In this document: positions 46,286 through 58,957 of the stretch, piece after piece
Position numbering within the stretch: position 1 is the stretch's first letter
Layout of the letters: every line of letters begins with the position of its first letter
NCBI RefSeq assembly: GCF_024181725.1
Contig: NZ_CP028908.1
Span: forward strand, 1,426,001-1,490,000
DNA length: 64,000 bases
Origin: Bradyrhizobium sp. WD16
GTDB taxonomy: Bacteria; Pseudomonadota; Alphaproteobacteria; Rhizobiales; Xanthobacteraceae
Direction of reading: 5' to 3'
Translations under genes and position numbers: made by a program
Notes under the pieces: model-generated
Database searches by the model: none
What the model saw: the letters and a program-made list of their open reading frames with translations, nothing else
What the model was told of the DNA's origin: nothing

Positions 46286-47320
46286 TCAGGCCGCCTCGTC
46301 CTCGGCGACGGAATCCTCACCGTCGTTATCGTCGGCATCGCTCTCGCCGTCGGATTCGGCCTCCGCCTTGGCGGCCCCGCGGCGCGGGCTCTTGGCGAGC
46401 GAGGCCTCGATCTCCTTGATCGCCTCGGTCTCGGTGACGTGCTGCACCACCGCGATCTCGCGCGACAGCCGGTCGAGCGCCGCTTCATAGAGCTGGCGTT
46501 CGCTGTAGGACTGCTCGGGCTGCGATTCAGAACGATACAGGTCGCGGACCACCTCGGCGATGGCGACGATGTCGCCGGAGTTGATCTTCGCCTCGTATTC
46601 CTGGGCCCGGCGCGACCACATCGTGCGCTTGATGCGGGCGCGGCCCTTGAGGGTCTCGAGCGCCTTCTTCACCAGTGCCGGCTCGGACAGCTTGCGCATG
46701 CCCACCTGGGCGACCTTGGCGGTCGGCACGCGCAGCGTCATCTTGTCCTTGATGAAGTTGATGACGAACAGCTCGAGCTTGGCCCCCGCGATCTCCTGCT
46801 CCTCGATGGAGAGGATCTGGCCGACACCATGGGCCGGATAGACCACGAATTCGTTGGTCTTGAAGCCCTGGCGCTGGGTCAACGGCTTTTTCGGTTCCTC
46901 GACCCGCGGCGCAGCAGGAGCCTTGGCGACGGGCTTGGCCGCCACGGCCGGCTTGACGGCGGGAGCCTTGCTGGCCACCGGCGCCTTGGCAACCGGAGCC
47001 TTCGCCACCGGGGCCTTGGCCTCTTGCACCTTGTGCTCCTGAACCTTGGTCACGGGCGCCTTGGTCGCAGTCACCTTGGTGGCCGGAGCCTTCGTCCCAG
47101 CGGCCTTGGCAGTCTTGGCAGTGGTTTTTGGCATTTCACTTCTTGATTTCGAGGACTTGGGAGGCGCCGCCTTGACTGGCGCCCTATGAGCGGTCGTCTT
47201 CGAGGCCGACGCCCGGGGCGCCTTGTGGCTACCCTTGGCATGGCTCTTTGCGGCGCCGCGGACCGGTGCAGACGCCTTCTTGGCGGATTTGGTACTCTGG
47301 TTACGCGTTTTGCTGGCCAC
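46286..47320 (-). CDS. carD: CarD family transcriptional regulator with Lys/Ala/Pro-rich N-terminal extension
   Basis: The C-terminal half is a CarD protein: an RNA-polymerase-interacting domain (GFKTNEFVVYPAHGVGQIL, ELFVINFIKDKMTLRVP) followed by the helical DNA-binding part (MWSRRAQEYEAKINSGD, RDLYRSE). It ends in an acidic tail (SDGESDADDNDGED). Ahead lies about 150 residues of histone-H1-like sequence (AKAPVAKAPVAKAP, ATKVTATKAPVTK). CarD binds the polymerase beta subunit and stabilises open complexes at rRNA and housekeeping promoters. The start is uncertain: GTG 47320 is used here; TTG 47365 and ATG 47134 are alternatives. Confidence 0.88.
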   Translation of the reverse strand: MASKTRNQSTKSAKKASAPVRGAAKSHAKGSHKAPRASASKTTAHRAPVKAAPPKSSKSRSEMPKTTAKTAKAAGTKAPATKVTATKAPVTKVQEHKVQEAKAPVAKAPVAKAPVASKAPAVKPAVAAKPVAKAPAAPRVEEPKKPLTQRQGFKTNEFVVYPAHGVGQILSIEEQEIAGAKLELFVINFIKDKMTLRVPTAKVAQVGMRKLSEPALVKKALETLKGRARIKRTMWSRRAQEYEAKINSGDIVAIAEVVRDLYRSESQPEQSYSERQLYEAALDRLSREIAVVQHVTETEAIKEIEASLAKSPRRGAAKAEAESDGESDADDNDGEDSVAEDEAA

Positions 47321-47419
47321 AACTTGCGCGTGGAACCGCCACGCCCCTGTTAATGATTTTCGCAACCCCAGGGGACCAAACAGCGGGCGACACAGGGGTC
47401 CGGCTTATTGAATGTGACT

Positions 47420-47447
47420 ATAATAGCACATTTTCCGCAAAAATCAA
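47420..47447 (-). promoter_or_regulatory. Promoter of carD
   Basis: On the minus strand, a -35 TTGATT (rc of 47442-47447) and a -10 TATTAT (rc of 47420-47425) are separated by 16 bases. The predicted start of the mRNA is near 47413, about 90 bases before the GTG start. The hexamers are read directly; activity is inferred. Confidence 0.6.
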
Positions 47448-47509
47448 TGGTTTAAGCCGCCCGCGCCCGCTGTGGGCCCGGTCGGCGAAATGCATTCCCG
47501 CAGTTACGG

Positions 47510-47548
47510 TTAAAAACAAAGCCACTACGGCCGGTTTCGGACCGGCCG
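47510..47548 (-). terminator. Terminator of fdxA
   Basis: CGGCCGGT / ACCGGCCG (47528-47548) has a 5-base loop and is followed on the minus strand by a T-rich stretch (GGCTTTGTTTTT), just after the fdxA stop. Confidence 0.7.
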
Positions 47549-47574
47549 AGAAATCCCGTCAGCCGCCGCCCCTC

Positions 47575-47913
47575 TCAGTCGCCCGAGCCGGGATTCGGCG
47601 AGAAATACTTGTCGAACTTGCCCTCGACGCCGTCGAACTCCTTGGCCTCGGGCAGTTGCTCCTTCTTCTGGGTGATGTTCGGCCAGGTCTTGGCGTATTC
47701 GGAGTTCAGCCCCAGCCACTTCTCCAGACCCGGTTCGGTGTCCGGCTTGATCGCATCCGCCGGGCATTCCGGCTCGCAGACGCCGCAATCGATGCATTCG
47801 TCCGGATGGATCACCAGCATGTTCTCGCCCTCGTAGAAACAGTCGACGGGGCAGACCTCGACGCAGTCGGTATACTTACACTTGATGCAATTGTCGGTGA
47901 CGACGTAGGTCAT
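47575..47913 (-). CDS. fdxA: 7Fe ferredoxin FdxA
   Basis: A 112-residue seven-iron ferredoxin. The first cluster region [18 protein letters not shown] (3Fe-4S plus one 4Fe-4S ligand) and the second [16 protein letters not shown] are both complete, followed by the C-terminal extension typical of the Azotobacter FdI type. It carries electrons in the cytosol. The ATG at 47913 (MTYVVTDNC) is the family start. Confidence 0.96.
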   Translation of the reverse strand: MTYVVTDNCIKCKYTDCVEVCPVDCFYEGENMLVIHPDECIDCGVCEPECPADAIKPDTEPGLEKWLGLNSEYAKTWPNITQKKEQLPEAKEFDGVEGKFDKYFSPNPGSGD

Positions 47914-48023
47914 CGAGGTCTCCGGAAGGCGATCGTAACGCGGCCGTTGGGTAGCGCAGCTCGTCCGCCACTGCAACCCGGCCGCTGCATAGCAGTAAGG
48001 CGAAAGCCAGTTCAAGCAATTGC

Positions 48024-48302
48024 TTACCCGCCGCCCGGCAATTCCACCTTCAGCTCCTGATAAAGCGTCCGCGCGACCTTGGCATCGCCGCGCCGCTCAG
48101 CGAACCCGACCACCCGCAAGACGCGGACGCTCCGATCGAGGGCAACCGTGAGAACGTCCTCGAACTTCACCGCGTGACCGGGCGCGGTCTGCCGCGCGCC
48201 GTTGACGCGGACGTGACCGGAGGCGACCAGCGCGGCGGCATCGCTGCGGGTTCGCACCACCCGCGCATGCCAGAGCCATTTATCCAGCCGCTGACGCTCC
48301 AC
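48024..48302 (-). CDS. S4-domain RNA-binding protein (HslR-like)
   Basis: A 92-residue protein made almost wholly of an S4 RNA-binding domain ([31 protein letters not shown]). HslR-type proteins bind ribosomal or stalled-complex RNA. It lies 27 bp downstream of the Suv3-like helicase on the same strand, so the two RNA-binding proteins are likely co-expressed. Confidence 0.9.
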   Translation of the reverse strand: MERQRLDKWLWHARVVRTRSDAAALVASGHVRVNGARQTAPGHAVKFEDVLTVALDRSVRVLRVVGFAERRGDAKVARTLYQELKVELPGGG

Positions 48303-48329
48303 CGATGCTGCGATCTCCCGCGACGGTGC

Positions 48330-51683
<3,354 letters not shown>

Positions 51684-51986
51684 ACGACGTCAAGATCAGC
51701 GCCCAAAGGCCTTATCAAGTGTCTCAGAATGCGACGCTTTGCGGCCTCGCAATTAAGTTCCGGAACGAGTCCGGAACGAACCGGGAGCGAATCGCTGACT
51801 CGCGGCGGCGAGACTGCACGAACATCAATATATCGCGGGCATGAGCGATGCCGCCCCACTACATGAAGACCGAGACCGAACCAACTCGGCTCCCGCCGCA
51901 GCCCGTCGTCAACCTTTCGCACGGACTCCGATGCGATCGAGAGTCAACAGGATTCCTGCCCACGGGGGCCGTGCCCGATCGGCGCT
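51684..51986. other. 303-bp intergenic region upstream of the helicase
   Basis: It holds no gene that I can support. It must contain the promoter of the helicase (minus strand). An AT-rich patch ATCAATATATCG is near 51824-51835. It follows the end of the DUF3108 gene. Confidence 0.35.
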
Positions 51987-52853
51987 TCACTGGGTCTTGG
52001 CCGTGGTGCGGACCGCGGCCGTCGACACGAATTGGGTGGCTTCCAGGGCGGCCATACCGATCGGTGTCGGCACCAGCACCTTGAGCGGGACCAGCACGCG
52101 CGTTCCGGCGATCGGCGCCATCCAGACCTCCATGTCGCGCTGGGCGATCAGGTATTTGATGGCGGCGCGGTCCGGTACATAGCCCGCCAGCGGAGCGAAA
52201 TAGATCGCGCAGACGACGACCGGGCCCTGGTAGCCCTTGGTCTTGGCGCGATCCATGCGCTTGAATTCGAGCCGCAGATCATAGCGCATCCGGCCGTCGA
52301 ACACCGGGGTCGTCGTCTTGCAGGCGTCCGGCGTCAGCGGATCGCCATTGCCGCTGGCGCGCAGGAGCGAGCCGGTCATCGGATCGGTGACGCCCTTGCG
52401 ATGCACGTCGGTCACCGGAATGCGATCGGGCTGCGGCTGCGGCTGCGGATCGATGCTCGATTCCTTGACATTGCCGGCAGCCAGCACGACTCGAATGACT
52501 TCCTTCGCCTTGCTGTCATAGGCGATCATGGCCTGATAGCTCGACGGCACCAACTGACCATTGACGATGCGGCCCTGGGACGCGCTGGTGCCGTGACCGC
52601 CGGAGAAAGCCTTGAGCAGGCCGGCCGATCCACCAACCGCGGTTGCCGAATACTGGTCGTCGCCGATGTCGATGACCCAGCTTCCCTTGCCCACCGGAAT
52701 GCCGGCGAGCGACGCCTCGTAGCGGGCATCGAGCCGGCCCTGGGCCTGCACGGGATCGGTCGTGGCGATGCCGAGCGTCGCCACCGAGAGCACCACCAAT
52801 GCCGACGTCGGCGCCAGCCGCCGCCAACCGGCTCCGTTCGATCCAAATTCCAC
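51987..52853 (-). CDS. DUF3108 family exported protein
   Basis: A protein of about 288 residues. The signal segment (ALVVLSVATLGIATTDPVQAQ) is followed by a beta-rich DUF3108 domain (RLDARYEASLAGIPVGKGSW, DLRLEFKRMDRAKTKGYQGP, with one cysteine pair DACKTT and VVVCAIYF). DUF3108 proteins are periplasmic or outer-membrane associated and of unknown function. The start is unclear: GTG 52853 gives a compact signal peptide; a TTG at 52892 is also open. Confidence 0.8.
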   Translation of the reverse strand: MEFGSNGAGWRRLAPTSALVVLSVATLGIATTDPVQAQGRLDARYEASLAGIPVGKGSWVIDIGDDQYSATAVGGSAGLLKAFSGGHGTSASQGRIVNGQLVPSSYQAMIAYDSKAKEVIRVVLAAGNVKESSIDPQPQPQPDRIPVTDVHRKGVTDPMTGSLLRASGNGDPLTPDACKTTTPVFDGRMRYDLRLEFKRMDRAKTKGYQGPVVVCAIYFAPLAGYVPDRAAIKYLIAQRDMEVWMAPIAGTRVLVPLKVLVPTPIGMAALEATQFVSTAAVRTTAKTQ

Positions 52854-52921
52854 TTGTGACGGCAAATCCTGCTCCGCACCCTTGAGCGGCAAATATAGCC
52901 CGGGCAGCCCGCGAACAAGGG

Positions 52922-52976
52922 CTAGAGCGCTTTCCCACGAAGTGGCTACCGGTTCGCGCGAAGAAAACGCGTCAAA
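52922..52976. repeat. Intergenic repeat (TAGAGCGCTTTC type)
   Basis: The stretch from TAGAGCGCTTTCCCACGAAG to AAAACGCGTCAAAAC closely resembles a repeat I know from many Bradyrhizobium intergenic regions. It lies in the 636-bp gap between the DUF3108 gene and rpmB. Confidence 0.5.
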
Positions 52977-53033
52977 ACAAAAACCTGGAACCTCCGCTCC
53001 GACTCCAACGGAGGGGAGAAGGCTCTAATGCGG

Positions 53034-53083
53034 TGGATCTGACGCTCGCATCAGCATGCAGCGAATTCGTCGTGTCAGATCCA
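53034..53083. repeat. Palindrome TGGATCTGAC / GTCAGATCCA
   Basis: Perfect 10-bp inverted arms (53034-53043 and 53074-53083) enclose 30 bases. It lies in the gap upstream of rpmB, next to the preceding repeat. The rest of the gap (52854-53489) holds no supported gene apart from the rpmB promoter. Confidence 0.75.
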
Positions 53084-53380
53084 AAATCGCACTGGAATCA
53101 TAATGATGCTGGTATCCCTTTGTTTCCAATGCTCGTGGAAACGCCTGCTGCAAAGGAATACGAACGTTGGAAACGGGACACTCGCCTTCCTGCCACCTCG
53201 GCGGCGTCTTCGCCGGCAGGCTCGATTGTCGAGCCGCAAACATGGGACGAAGACCAAGAAAGATCTTGCGGCGGGGATTACGTCGTTAATAAGTTGCAAC
53301 GGGGTGCCGCCCGGATCGGTCAAATCCTCATAAAATCAGGGTTCCGGCGCATTTTCCGCCCGTCCGGCGCGATGCTCGGC

Positions 53381-53409
53381 TTGACCTTGACCGCCGCTCC
53401 CCCTATAGG
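53381..53409 (+). promoter_or_regulatory. Promoter of rpmB
   Basis: A -35 TTGACC (53381-53386), a 17-base spacer and a -10 TATAGG (53404-53409) are found. The second TTGACC in tandem would give only 11 bases. Predicted mRNA start is near 53416, giving a leader of about 75 bases. Confidence 0.6.
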
Positions 53410-53489
53410 TCCGCGGTTCCTGAAATGGACGCGATTTTAAACCCCCGCGGGGCCGCTCGGCCGCTTCGGGGATGACAGAGGATTTCGCC

Positions 53490-53780
53490 ATGTCCCGGCG
53501 CTGTGAACTGACCGCAAAAGCTCCTCAGGTGGGTCACAAGGTGAGCCACTCGAACATCAAGACCAAGCGCCGGTTCCTGCCGAATCTGTGCAACGTCACG
53601 CTGATCTCGGACGCGCTTGGCCGCTCGGTGCGGCTGAAGGTCTCGACCAATGCGCTCAAGAGCGTCGATCATCGCGGCGGCCTCGATGCCTTCCTGCTCA
53701 AGGCCAAGGCCGACGAATTGTCGCCGCGCGCGCTGGTGCTCAAGCGCCAGATCCAGAAGAAGCTGCAGGCGACCGGCTGA
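53490..53780 (+). CDS. rpmB: 50S ribosomal protein L28
   Basis: L28 (96 residues) of the large ribosomal subunit. Diagnostic segments are [27 protein letters not shown] and [15 protein letters not shown]-like [15 protein letters not shown]. The ATG at 53490 gives the family N-terminus, with AGAGGA upstream; an ATG at 53472 lies in the same frame. A strong terminator follows. Confidence 0.97.
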   Translation: MSRRCELTAKAPQVGHKVSHSNIKTKRRFLPNLCNVTLISDALGRSVRLKVSTNALKSVDHRGGLDAFLLKAKADELSPRALVLKRQIQKKLQATG

Positions 53781-53808
53781 CGCCGCGACGCCGACCAATC
53801 GCATTTTG

Positions 53809-53838
53809 AAAAAGCCGGGCCCTGCGCCCGGCTTTTTT
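53809..53838 (+). terminator. Terminator of rpmB
   Basis: AAAAAGCCGGGC / GCCCGGCTTTTTT with a CCTGC loop: a perfect 12-bp stem and a T run. It lies between convergent genes. Confidence 0.92.
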
Positions 53839-53877
53839 GTTGGCGCCATCGTACCTTTTTCGACGCCCCTTATTACG

Positions 53878-54978
53878 TTACGGCTCGATCAGCCGGAACT
53901 GCAGCAGCAGCGTACGCTGGATCGGCGAGAAATTGTCGTCCGACACCAATGTCAGGATAATGTCGCCGGCGGCATTGCGATGGGTCGCTAGCCCTTCGAA
54001 ATTATCGATCTCGTTGCCGAGATCGGCCTCGAACAGGGCCACGCCGTCGGACACGGCGCCCGGGGCAATGGCGGCAAGAGCGATACGCCGGATGCGGATG
54101 CCGACGCCGTTGAGCAACGAGAACTTACGCTCCAGCAGCAACAGGTCGCCGCCGGGCAGCAGTGCGGCATCGCTGATGTCATAGCCGTCGCTGCGGCGAA
54201 CCGTGAAAGCGCCGGGGGTCGGCCCGCCGATCAGGAATCCCATGATGTTGCCGGAGGCGTCGAGCCCGCGCTCAGAGATCGCGATCAACGTGCCACCGAG
54301 CGGCGCGCCGCGCGGCACGAAGACCAGCGTCTCCAGTCCCTTGTTATAGGGCAGCCGGCGCAGTGACGCCGGCACACCGCCAACCGCTTCGCCCTTCGCC
54401 TCGATGCCGTCGCGGCCGAAATCGGCAAAGCGCAGGATCTGGTTGACCCGCTCGAGCCCGACATAGGCGATGCTGCCGTCGAAGGTCAGGGATTCGGCAT
54501 CGAACCAGCCATGGGCCGTGATCGGCCGCCCGTCCGGCCCGCGGATCGGCGCCGTCTCGACGTCGCTGACGCCGACGATCCGGCCCGCCTGATAGACGAT
54601 GCGGCCGGCGAACCATGTGCCCTTGTCGCTGACCGCGGTGAAGCGCTCGCCTCTGGCATCGAGCTTCAGGCCGGACAGACCGCCGAAGCGGCCGAAAGAC
54701 GAGGTCAGACTGACGCCGCCGGCATATTCCAGCGCGCCGAAGCGCAGCCGCGACGGATCGCGCTGGGCAAAATGGGGAACCGGCCGGGCGTTGACCGTGA
54801 TGGCAAGCCGCCGCGCGTCAATCGCGACGCTCTGCGCCTGCGCCCACGGCGCCGTCGAGGCGCAGACGAGCGAGACGCCAAGGGCGACGACAAGCCCGCG
54901 CAGAACGCGCCCGCCGAGCGGCCAGACCCCAGCATGATGGACGGTGCGAGTCACGCCCCCCTCGTCGCCCCGCGGCAT
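53878..54978 (-). CDS. Esterase-like activity of phytase family protein
   Basis: A 366-residue exported protein. Signal segment RGLVVALGVSLVCASTAPWAQAQ, then a six-bladed propeller-like phytase/esterase-like domain (GGLSGLKLDARGERFTAVSD, GWFDAESLTFDGSIAYVGLERVNQIL, GLETLVFVPRG, NEIDNFEGLATHRN; each cited in part). The family is mostly annotated as esterase-like phytase domain proteins, without a proven substrate here. The ATG at 54978 is chosen as the first start that leaves a normal signal peptide. Confidence 0.82.
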   Translation of the reverse strand: MPRGDEGGVTRTVHHAGVWPLGGRVLRGLVVALGVSLVCASTAPWAQAQSVAIDARRLAITVNARPVPHFAQRDPSRLRFGALEYAGGVSLTSSFGRFGGLSGLKLDARGERFTAVSDKGTWFAGRIVYQAGRIVGVSDVETAPIRGPDGRPITAHGWFDAESLTFDGSIAYVGLERVNQILRFADFGRDGIEAKGEAVGGVPASLRRLPYNKGLETLVFVPRGAPLGGTLIAISERGLDASGNIMGFLIGGPTPGAFTVRRSDGYDISDAALLPGGDLLLLERKFSLLNGVGIRIRRIALAAIAPGAVSDGVALFEADLGNEIDNFEGLATHRNAAGDIILTLVSDDNFSPIQRTLLLQFRLIEP

Positions 54979-55075
54979 GGATTGTCCCCGCTCGACGTCG
55001 TTCCGCGGCCGCCATGACCGCGGACACGCGTATTGCAGGACCGCCCTCACCGCCGGCCACGCCCCATTCAAGGAA

Positions 55076-56977
55076 TTACGAATGCAGCCGACGCGGTGGC
55101 CGCGCCGGCGCGCGGGCCGGTGCGATCTCGGTCTCGCTGAACAGCTCGGCGAGCTTTTCGGTGATGGCGCCGCCGAGTTCCTCGGCATCGACGATGGTGA
55201 CCGCGCGCCGATAATAGCGCGTGACATCGTGGCCGATCCCGATGGCGATCAGTTCGACCGGCGAGTGCGTCTCGATCTCCTCGATGATGTAGCGCAGGTG
55301 GCGTTCGAGATAGTTGCCCGGATTGACTGACAAAGTGGAATCGTCCACCGGCGCGCCGTCCGAGATCATCATCAGGATCTTGCGCTGCTCCGGCCGGGCC
55401 AACAGGCGCTTGTGCGCCCAGTCCAGCGCCTCGCCGTCGATATTCTCCTTGAGCAGGCCCTCGCGCATCATCAGGCCGAGATTCTTGCGGGCGCGCCGCC
55501 AGGGCGCATCCGCCGCCTTGTAGATGATGTGACGCAGGTCGTTGAGGCGGCCCGGATTGGCCGGCTTGCCCGCGGCGAGCCAGGCCTCGCGGGACTGGCC
55601 GCCCTTCCAGGCGCGGGTGGTGAAGCCGAGAATCTCGACCTTGACGCCGCAGCGCTCCAGCGTGCGCGCCAGAATGTCGGCGCAGGTCGCCGCCACGGTG
55701 ATCGGCCGGCCGCGCATCGAACCGGAATTGTCGAGCAGCAGCGTCACCACCGTGTCGCGGAAGGTCGCCTGCTTCTCGTGCATGAAGGACAGGGGATGGA
55801 AGGGATCGGTGACGACGCGCGACAGCCGCGCCGGATCGAGGATGCCCTCCTCCAGGTCGAATTCCCAGGCGCGGTTCTGTTGCGCCATCAGCTTGCGCTG
55901 CAGGCGGTTGGCGAGTCGGGCGACGATGCCCTGCAGGTGCGCGAGCTGCTTGTCGAGATAGCTGCGCAGCCGCTCCAGTTCGTCGTGCTCGCAGAGGTCC
56001 TCGGCATTGACCACTTCGTCGAAACGCGGCGCGAAGGCATGATATTCCGGCCCGCGCGGCTCGTTGGCGCCGCGGCCCTGCGGTCGCGAGGTCTCGCCCG
56101 GCGTCTCGTCGTCGCCCATCTCGCCGTCGTCGAAACTGTCGCTGGCGGACGCCTGGGCACTTTCCATGGCGCTTTCCGACAGCTCCTCGCTCGCGGTCTG
56201 GGCCTCGTCGGCGCTCATTTCCTGGGCCGCTTCGGTTTCCGGCGAGCCTTCGGCGCCGGACTGGTCCTTCTCGCCCTCGCGCTCTTCGTCCTGCTGGTCG
56301 TCCTCGTCATGGTCGGCATTGCGATCGTCGCCGAGCTCGAGCGCGTGGAGCAGGTCGTGAATGGCGTCGCCGAACCGCGCCTGATCGTCGGCGTACTGAT
56401 CGAGCCGGTCCAGCCGCGCGCCGATCTTGTCCTCGAGAACCGGCCGCCACAGATCGACCAGCTTGCGCGCGGCCGCGGGCGGCGCCTGCCCGGTCAGGCG
56501 CTCGCGCACCAGCATGGCCAGCGCCTCCGACAGCGGCGCATCGGCGCGGTCGGTGATCTCGTCGTATTTGCCGCGATGGAAATGATCGTCGAGCATCGCG
56601 GTCAGGTTCTTCGCCACGCCCGCCATGCGGCGGGCGCCGATCGCCTCGACGCGGGCCTGCTCCATCGCGTCGAAGACGCTGCGCGCCTGCGGATTGGCCG
56701 GCATCAGCTTGCGATGGACCTTGGGATCGTGACAGGCGAGCCGCAGCGCGATCGAATCGGCATGGCCGCGCACCACCGCGGCGTCGCGCCGGCTCATCTT
56801 GCGCGCCGGCTCCGGCAGGCGCGCCTTGCCCGGCGCGAGCCCCGGCCGCTCGGCGGCGAAGCTCACCTCGAGTTCGGGCTGCTTGGCAATGGCGCGCAGG
56901 CAGGCCGTCACCGCGCGCTTGAACGGCTCGGTCGGCGCTTCCTTGGCGGCGGGCTTGAACTTGATGTTGGTGGTCAT
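55076..56977 (-). CDS. cobT: Cobaltochelatase subunit CobT
   Basis: CobT (633 residues), a subunit of the aerobic cobaltochelatase that inserts cobalt into hydrogenobyrinate a,c-diamide in B12 synthesis. The middle contains a long acidic Glu/Asp/Gln stretch (~270-360), and the C-terminal vWA domain has the MIDAS motif [14 protein letters not shown]. It is adjacent to cobS. The catalytic CobN subunit is not in the window. The ATG at 56977 ([13 protein letters not shown]) is the family start. Confidence 0.96.
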   Translation of the reverse strand: MTTNIKFKPAAKEAPTEPFKRAVTACLRAIAKQPELEVSFAAERPGLAPGKARLPEPARKMSRRDAAVVRGHADSIALRLACHDPKVHRKLMPANPQARSVFDAMEQARVEAIGARRMAGVAKNLTAMLDDHFHRGKYDEITDRADAPLSEALAMLVRERLTGQAPPAAARKLVDLWRPVLEDKIGARLDRLDQYADDQARFGDAIHDLLHALELGDDRNADHDEDDQQDEEREGEKDQSGAEGSPETEAAQEMSADEAQTASEELSESAMESAQASASDSFDDGEMGDDETPGETSRPQGRGANEPRGPEYHAFAPRFDEVVNAEDLCEHDELERLRSYLDKQLAHLQGIVARLANRLQRKLMAQQNRAWEFDLEEGILDPARLSRVVTDPFHPLSFMHEKQATFRDTVVTLLLDNSGSMRGRPITVAATCADILARTLERCGVKVEILGFTTRAWKGGQSREAWLAAGKPANPGRLNDLRHIIYKAADAPWRRARKNLGLMMREGLLKENIDGEALDWAHKRLLARPEQRKILMMISDGAPVDDSTLSVNPGNYLERHLRYIIEEIETHSPVELIAIGIGHDVTRYYRRAVTIVDAEELGGAITEKLAELFSETEIAPARAPARPPRRLHS

Positions 56978-57042
56978 CGCCTTGATATCGCCTTGGCGTC
57001 CGCGGGCATTTGCCGGATCGGCAGCAGTAATCGACGCCGCGC

Positions 57043-58041
57043 TCAGCTGAGCGCGACGTTCACCGCGGATTCGGGCAGCTCGGCATTGAAGCAGCGCTGG
57101 TAGAACTCCGCCACCAGCGGCCGCTCCAGCTCGTCGCACTTGTTGAGGAAGGTGACGCGGAAGGCGAAGCCGATATCGCCGAAGATGTCCGCGTTCTCCG
57201 CCCAGGTGATCACGGTCCGCGGGCTCATCACCGTGGAGAGATCGCCATTGGCGAAGGCGTTGCGGGTCAGGTCGGCGAGCCGCACCATCTTGTTGACGAT
57301 GTCGCGGCCCTCGGCGGTGCGGTAGTGGCGCGCCTTGGCGAGCACGATCTCGACTTCCTCGTCATGCGGCAGGTAGTTCAGCGTGGTGACGATCGACCAG
57401 CGGTCCATCTGGCCCTGGTTGATCTGCTGGGTGCCGTGATAGAGGCCCGAAGTGTCGCCGAGGCCGATGGTGTTGGCGGTGGCGAACAGGCGGAAGGCCG
57501 GATGCGGTTTGATCACCTTGTTCTGGTCGAGCAGCGTCAGCCGGCCGGAGACCTCGAGCACGCGCTGGATCACGAACATCACATCGGGACGGCCGGCGTC
57601 GTACTCGTCGAACACCAGGGCGACGTTGTGCTGCAGCGCCCAGGGCAGGATGCCGTCGCGGAATTCGGTGACCTGCTTGCCGTCGCGCACCACGATCGAA
57701 TCCTTGCCGACGAGATCGATGCGGCTGATGTGGCTGTCGAGATTGACGCGCACGCAGGGCCAGTTCAGGCGGGCCGCGACCTGTTCGATGTGGGTCGACT
57801 TTCCGGTGCCGTGATAGCCGGTGACCATGACGCGGCGGTTCCTGGCGAAGCCGGCGAGAATGGCGAGGGTGGTGGCGCGGTCGAAGCGATAATCCGGATC
57901 GGTCTCCGGTACGTGGGGATCCGTGGCCGAATAGGCCGGCACTTCGAGATCGCTGTCGATGCCGAAAACCTGGCGGACCGAGACCTTCATATCGGGCAGG
58001 TTGGTCATGTCGGGCACGGTTTGGGGGGCGGCGGCGGTCAT
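57043..58041 (-). CDS. cobS: Cobaltochelatase subunit CobS
   Basis: CobS (332 residues), the AAA+ ATPase partner of CobT. Walker A is GYHGTGKST (~residue 75), Walker B is [11 protein letters not shown], and sensor-type segments LFATANTIG and [12 protein letters not shown] follow. GGAGG lies just before the ATG at 58041. cobT follows 65 bp downstream. The pair drives ATP-dependent cobalt insertion with CobN. Confidence 0.97.
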   Translation of the reverse strand: MTAAAPQTVPDMTNLPDMKVSVRQVFGIDSDLEVPAYSATDPHVPETDPDYRFDRATTLAILAGFARNRRVMVTGYHGTGKSTHIEQVAARLNWPCVRVNLDSHISRIDLVGKDSIVVRDGKQVTEFRDGILPWALQHNVALVFDEYDAGRPDVMFVIQRVLEVSGRLTLLDQNKVIKPHPAFRLFATANTIGLGDTSGLYHGTQQINQGQMDRWSIVTTLNYLPHDEEVEIVLAKARHYRTAEGRDIVNKMVRLADLTRNAFANGDLSTVMSPRTVITWAENADIFGDIGFAFRVTFLNKCDELERPLVAEFYQRCFNAELPESAVNVALS

Positions 58042-58310
58042 CAATCCTCCAGGGTTTCGGGCAGTCCCGAAGCCAGGCTTGTCAAACGTCTTGATCGAGC
58101 TTGCTGCGTGGGATGCGGCGCAGCGTAGCAGAGCCGAGCGAGCGGCAGAAGCCCGACCTGCGACATAAGTTCCTCTGCGTTTTCATTTAGATAGTCTCGA
58201 ACCGCAGGATTGGAAGGCAGCCTTGCGAAAGCCTGGGGGCCGATCCACCTCAGCTTGAGGCGCCTCCGGCGCCCTGGCGCCGATACCGGGGCCGGAGCCT
58301 TGAGGCGCTG

Positions 58311-58952
58311 ATGAGAACGGCAATCGATTCCCTGCTGGCCCTGGTGGCCGCCCACCCGGTCTGGGCCTATGGCGCCACCTTCCTGGCCGCCCTGCTCGAG
58401 GCGGTGCCGGTGCTCGGCTCGTTCGTGCCGGGGTCGACCCTCATTCTCGGCCTCGGCACCATGGTGATCTCGGGCGGGCTCAACCTCGCCACCATGGTCG
58501 CCAGTGCCGCCGCCGGCGCCGTGCTCGGGGATGGCGCCGCCTTCCTGACCGGCCATCGCGCCAAAGGCCGGATTCTGCAGACCTGGCCGCTGTCCGACCA
58601 CCCCGAAGTGGTGGCGCGCAGCAAGGGCTTCTTCATCCGCCACGGCCTGCTGGCGGTGTTCTTCGCCCGTTTCGTCGCCCCGGTGCGCGCGGTGGTGCCG
58701 GTGACCGCCGGGGCGCTCGGCATGTCGTTGCCGCGATTTTTCGCCGTCAACATCGCCGCGGTGCTGCTGTGGGCGCCGCTTCATGTAATGCCGGGGGCGG
58801 TGGCCGGCGCCGCGCTGCAACGCGTCGACGAAGCGGCGCCGCGCCATCCCTGGCTGATCGCGGCGCTGGTCATCGTCGCTGGCCTGCTCGCCGTCTCGCT
58901 GTGGCAGCACCTGCGCCATCACACCATGATCAGGAAGAGCGGAACGGGTTAG
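58311..58952 (+). CDS. DedA family membrane protein
   Basis: A 213-residue DedA/SNARE-associated protein of the inner membrane. The motif GSFVPGSTLILGLG is in the first half, and FFARFVAPVRAVVPVTAGALGM is the family signature (cited in part). Several DedA proteins flip undecaprenyl phosphate or phospholipids; the substrate here is unknown. It is divergent from cobS. Confidence 0.88.
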   Translation: MRTAIDSLLALVAAHPVWAYGATFLAALLEAVPVLGSFVPGSTLILGLGTMVISGGLNLATMVASAAAGAVLGDGAAFLTGHRAKGRILQTWPLSDHPEVVARSKGFFIRHGLLAVFFARFVAPVRAVVPVTAGALGMSLPRFFAVNIAAVLLWAPLHVMPGAVAGAALQRVDEAAPRHPWLIAALVIVAGLLAVSLWQHLRHHTMIRKSGTG

Positions 58953-58957
58953 GCACA

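Noticed and set aside
53033-53440. 135-codon plus-strand frame upstream of rpmB
   Set aside because: It covers the palindrome and the rpmB promoter, has no ribosome site and no resemblance to a protein family.
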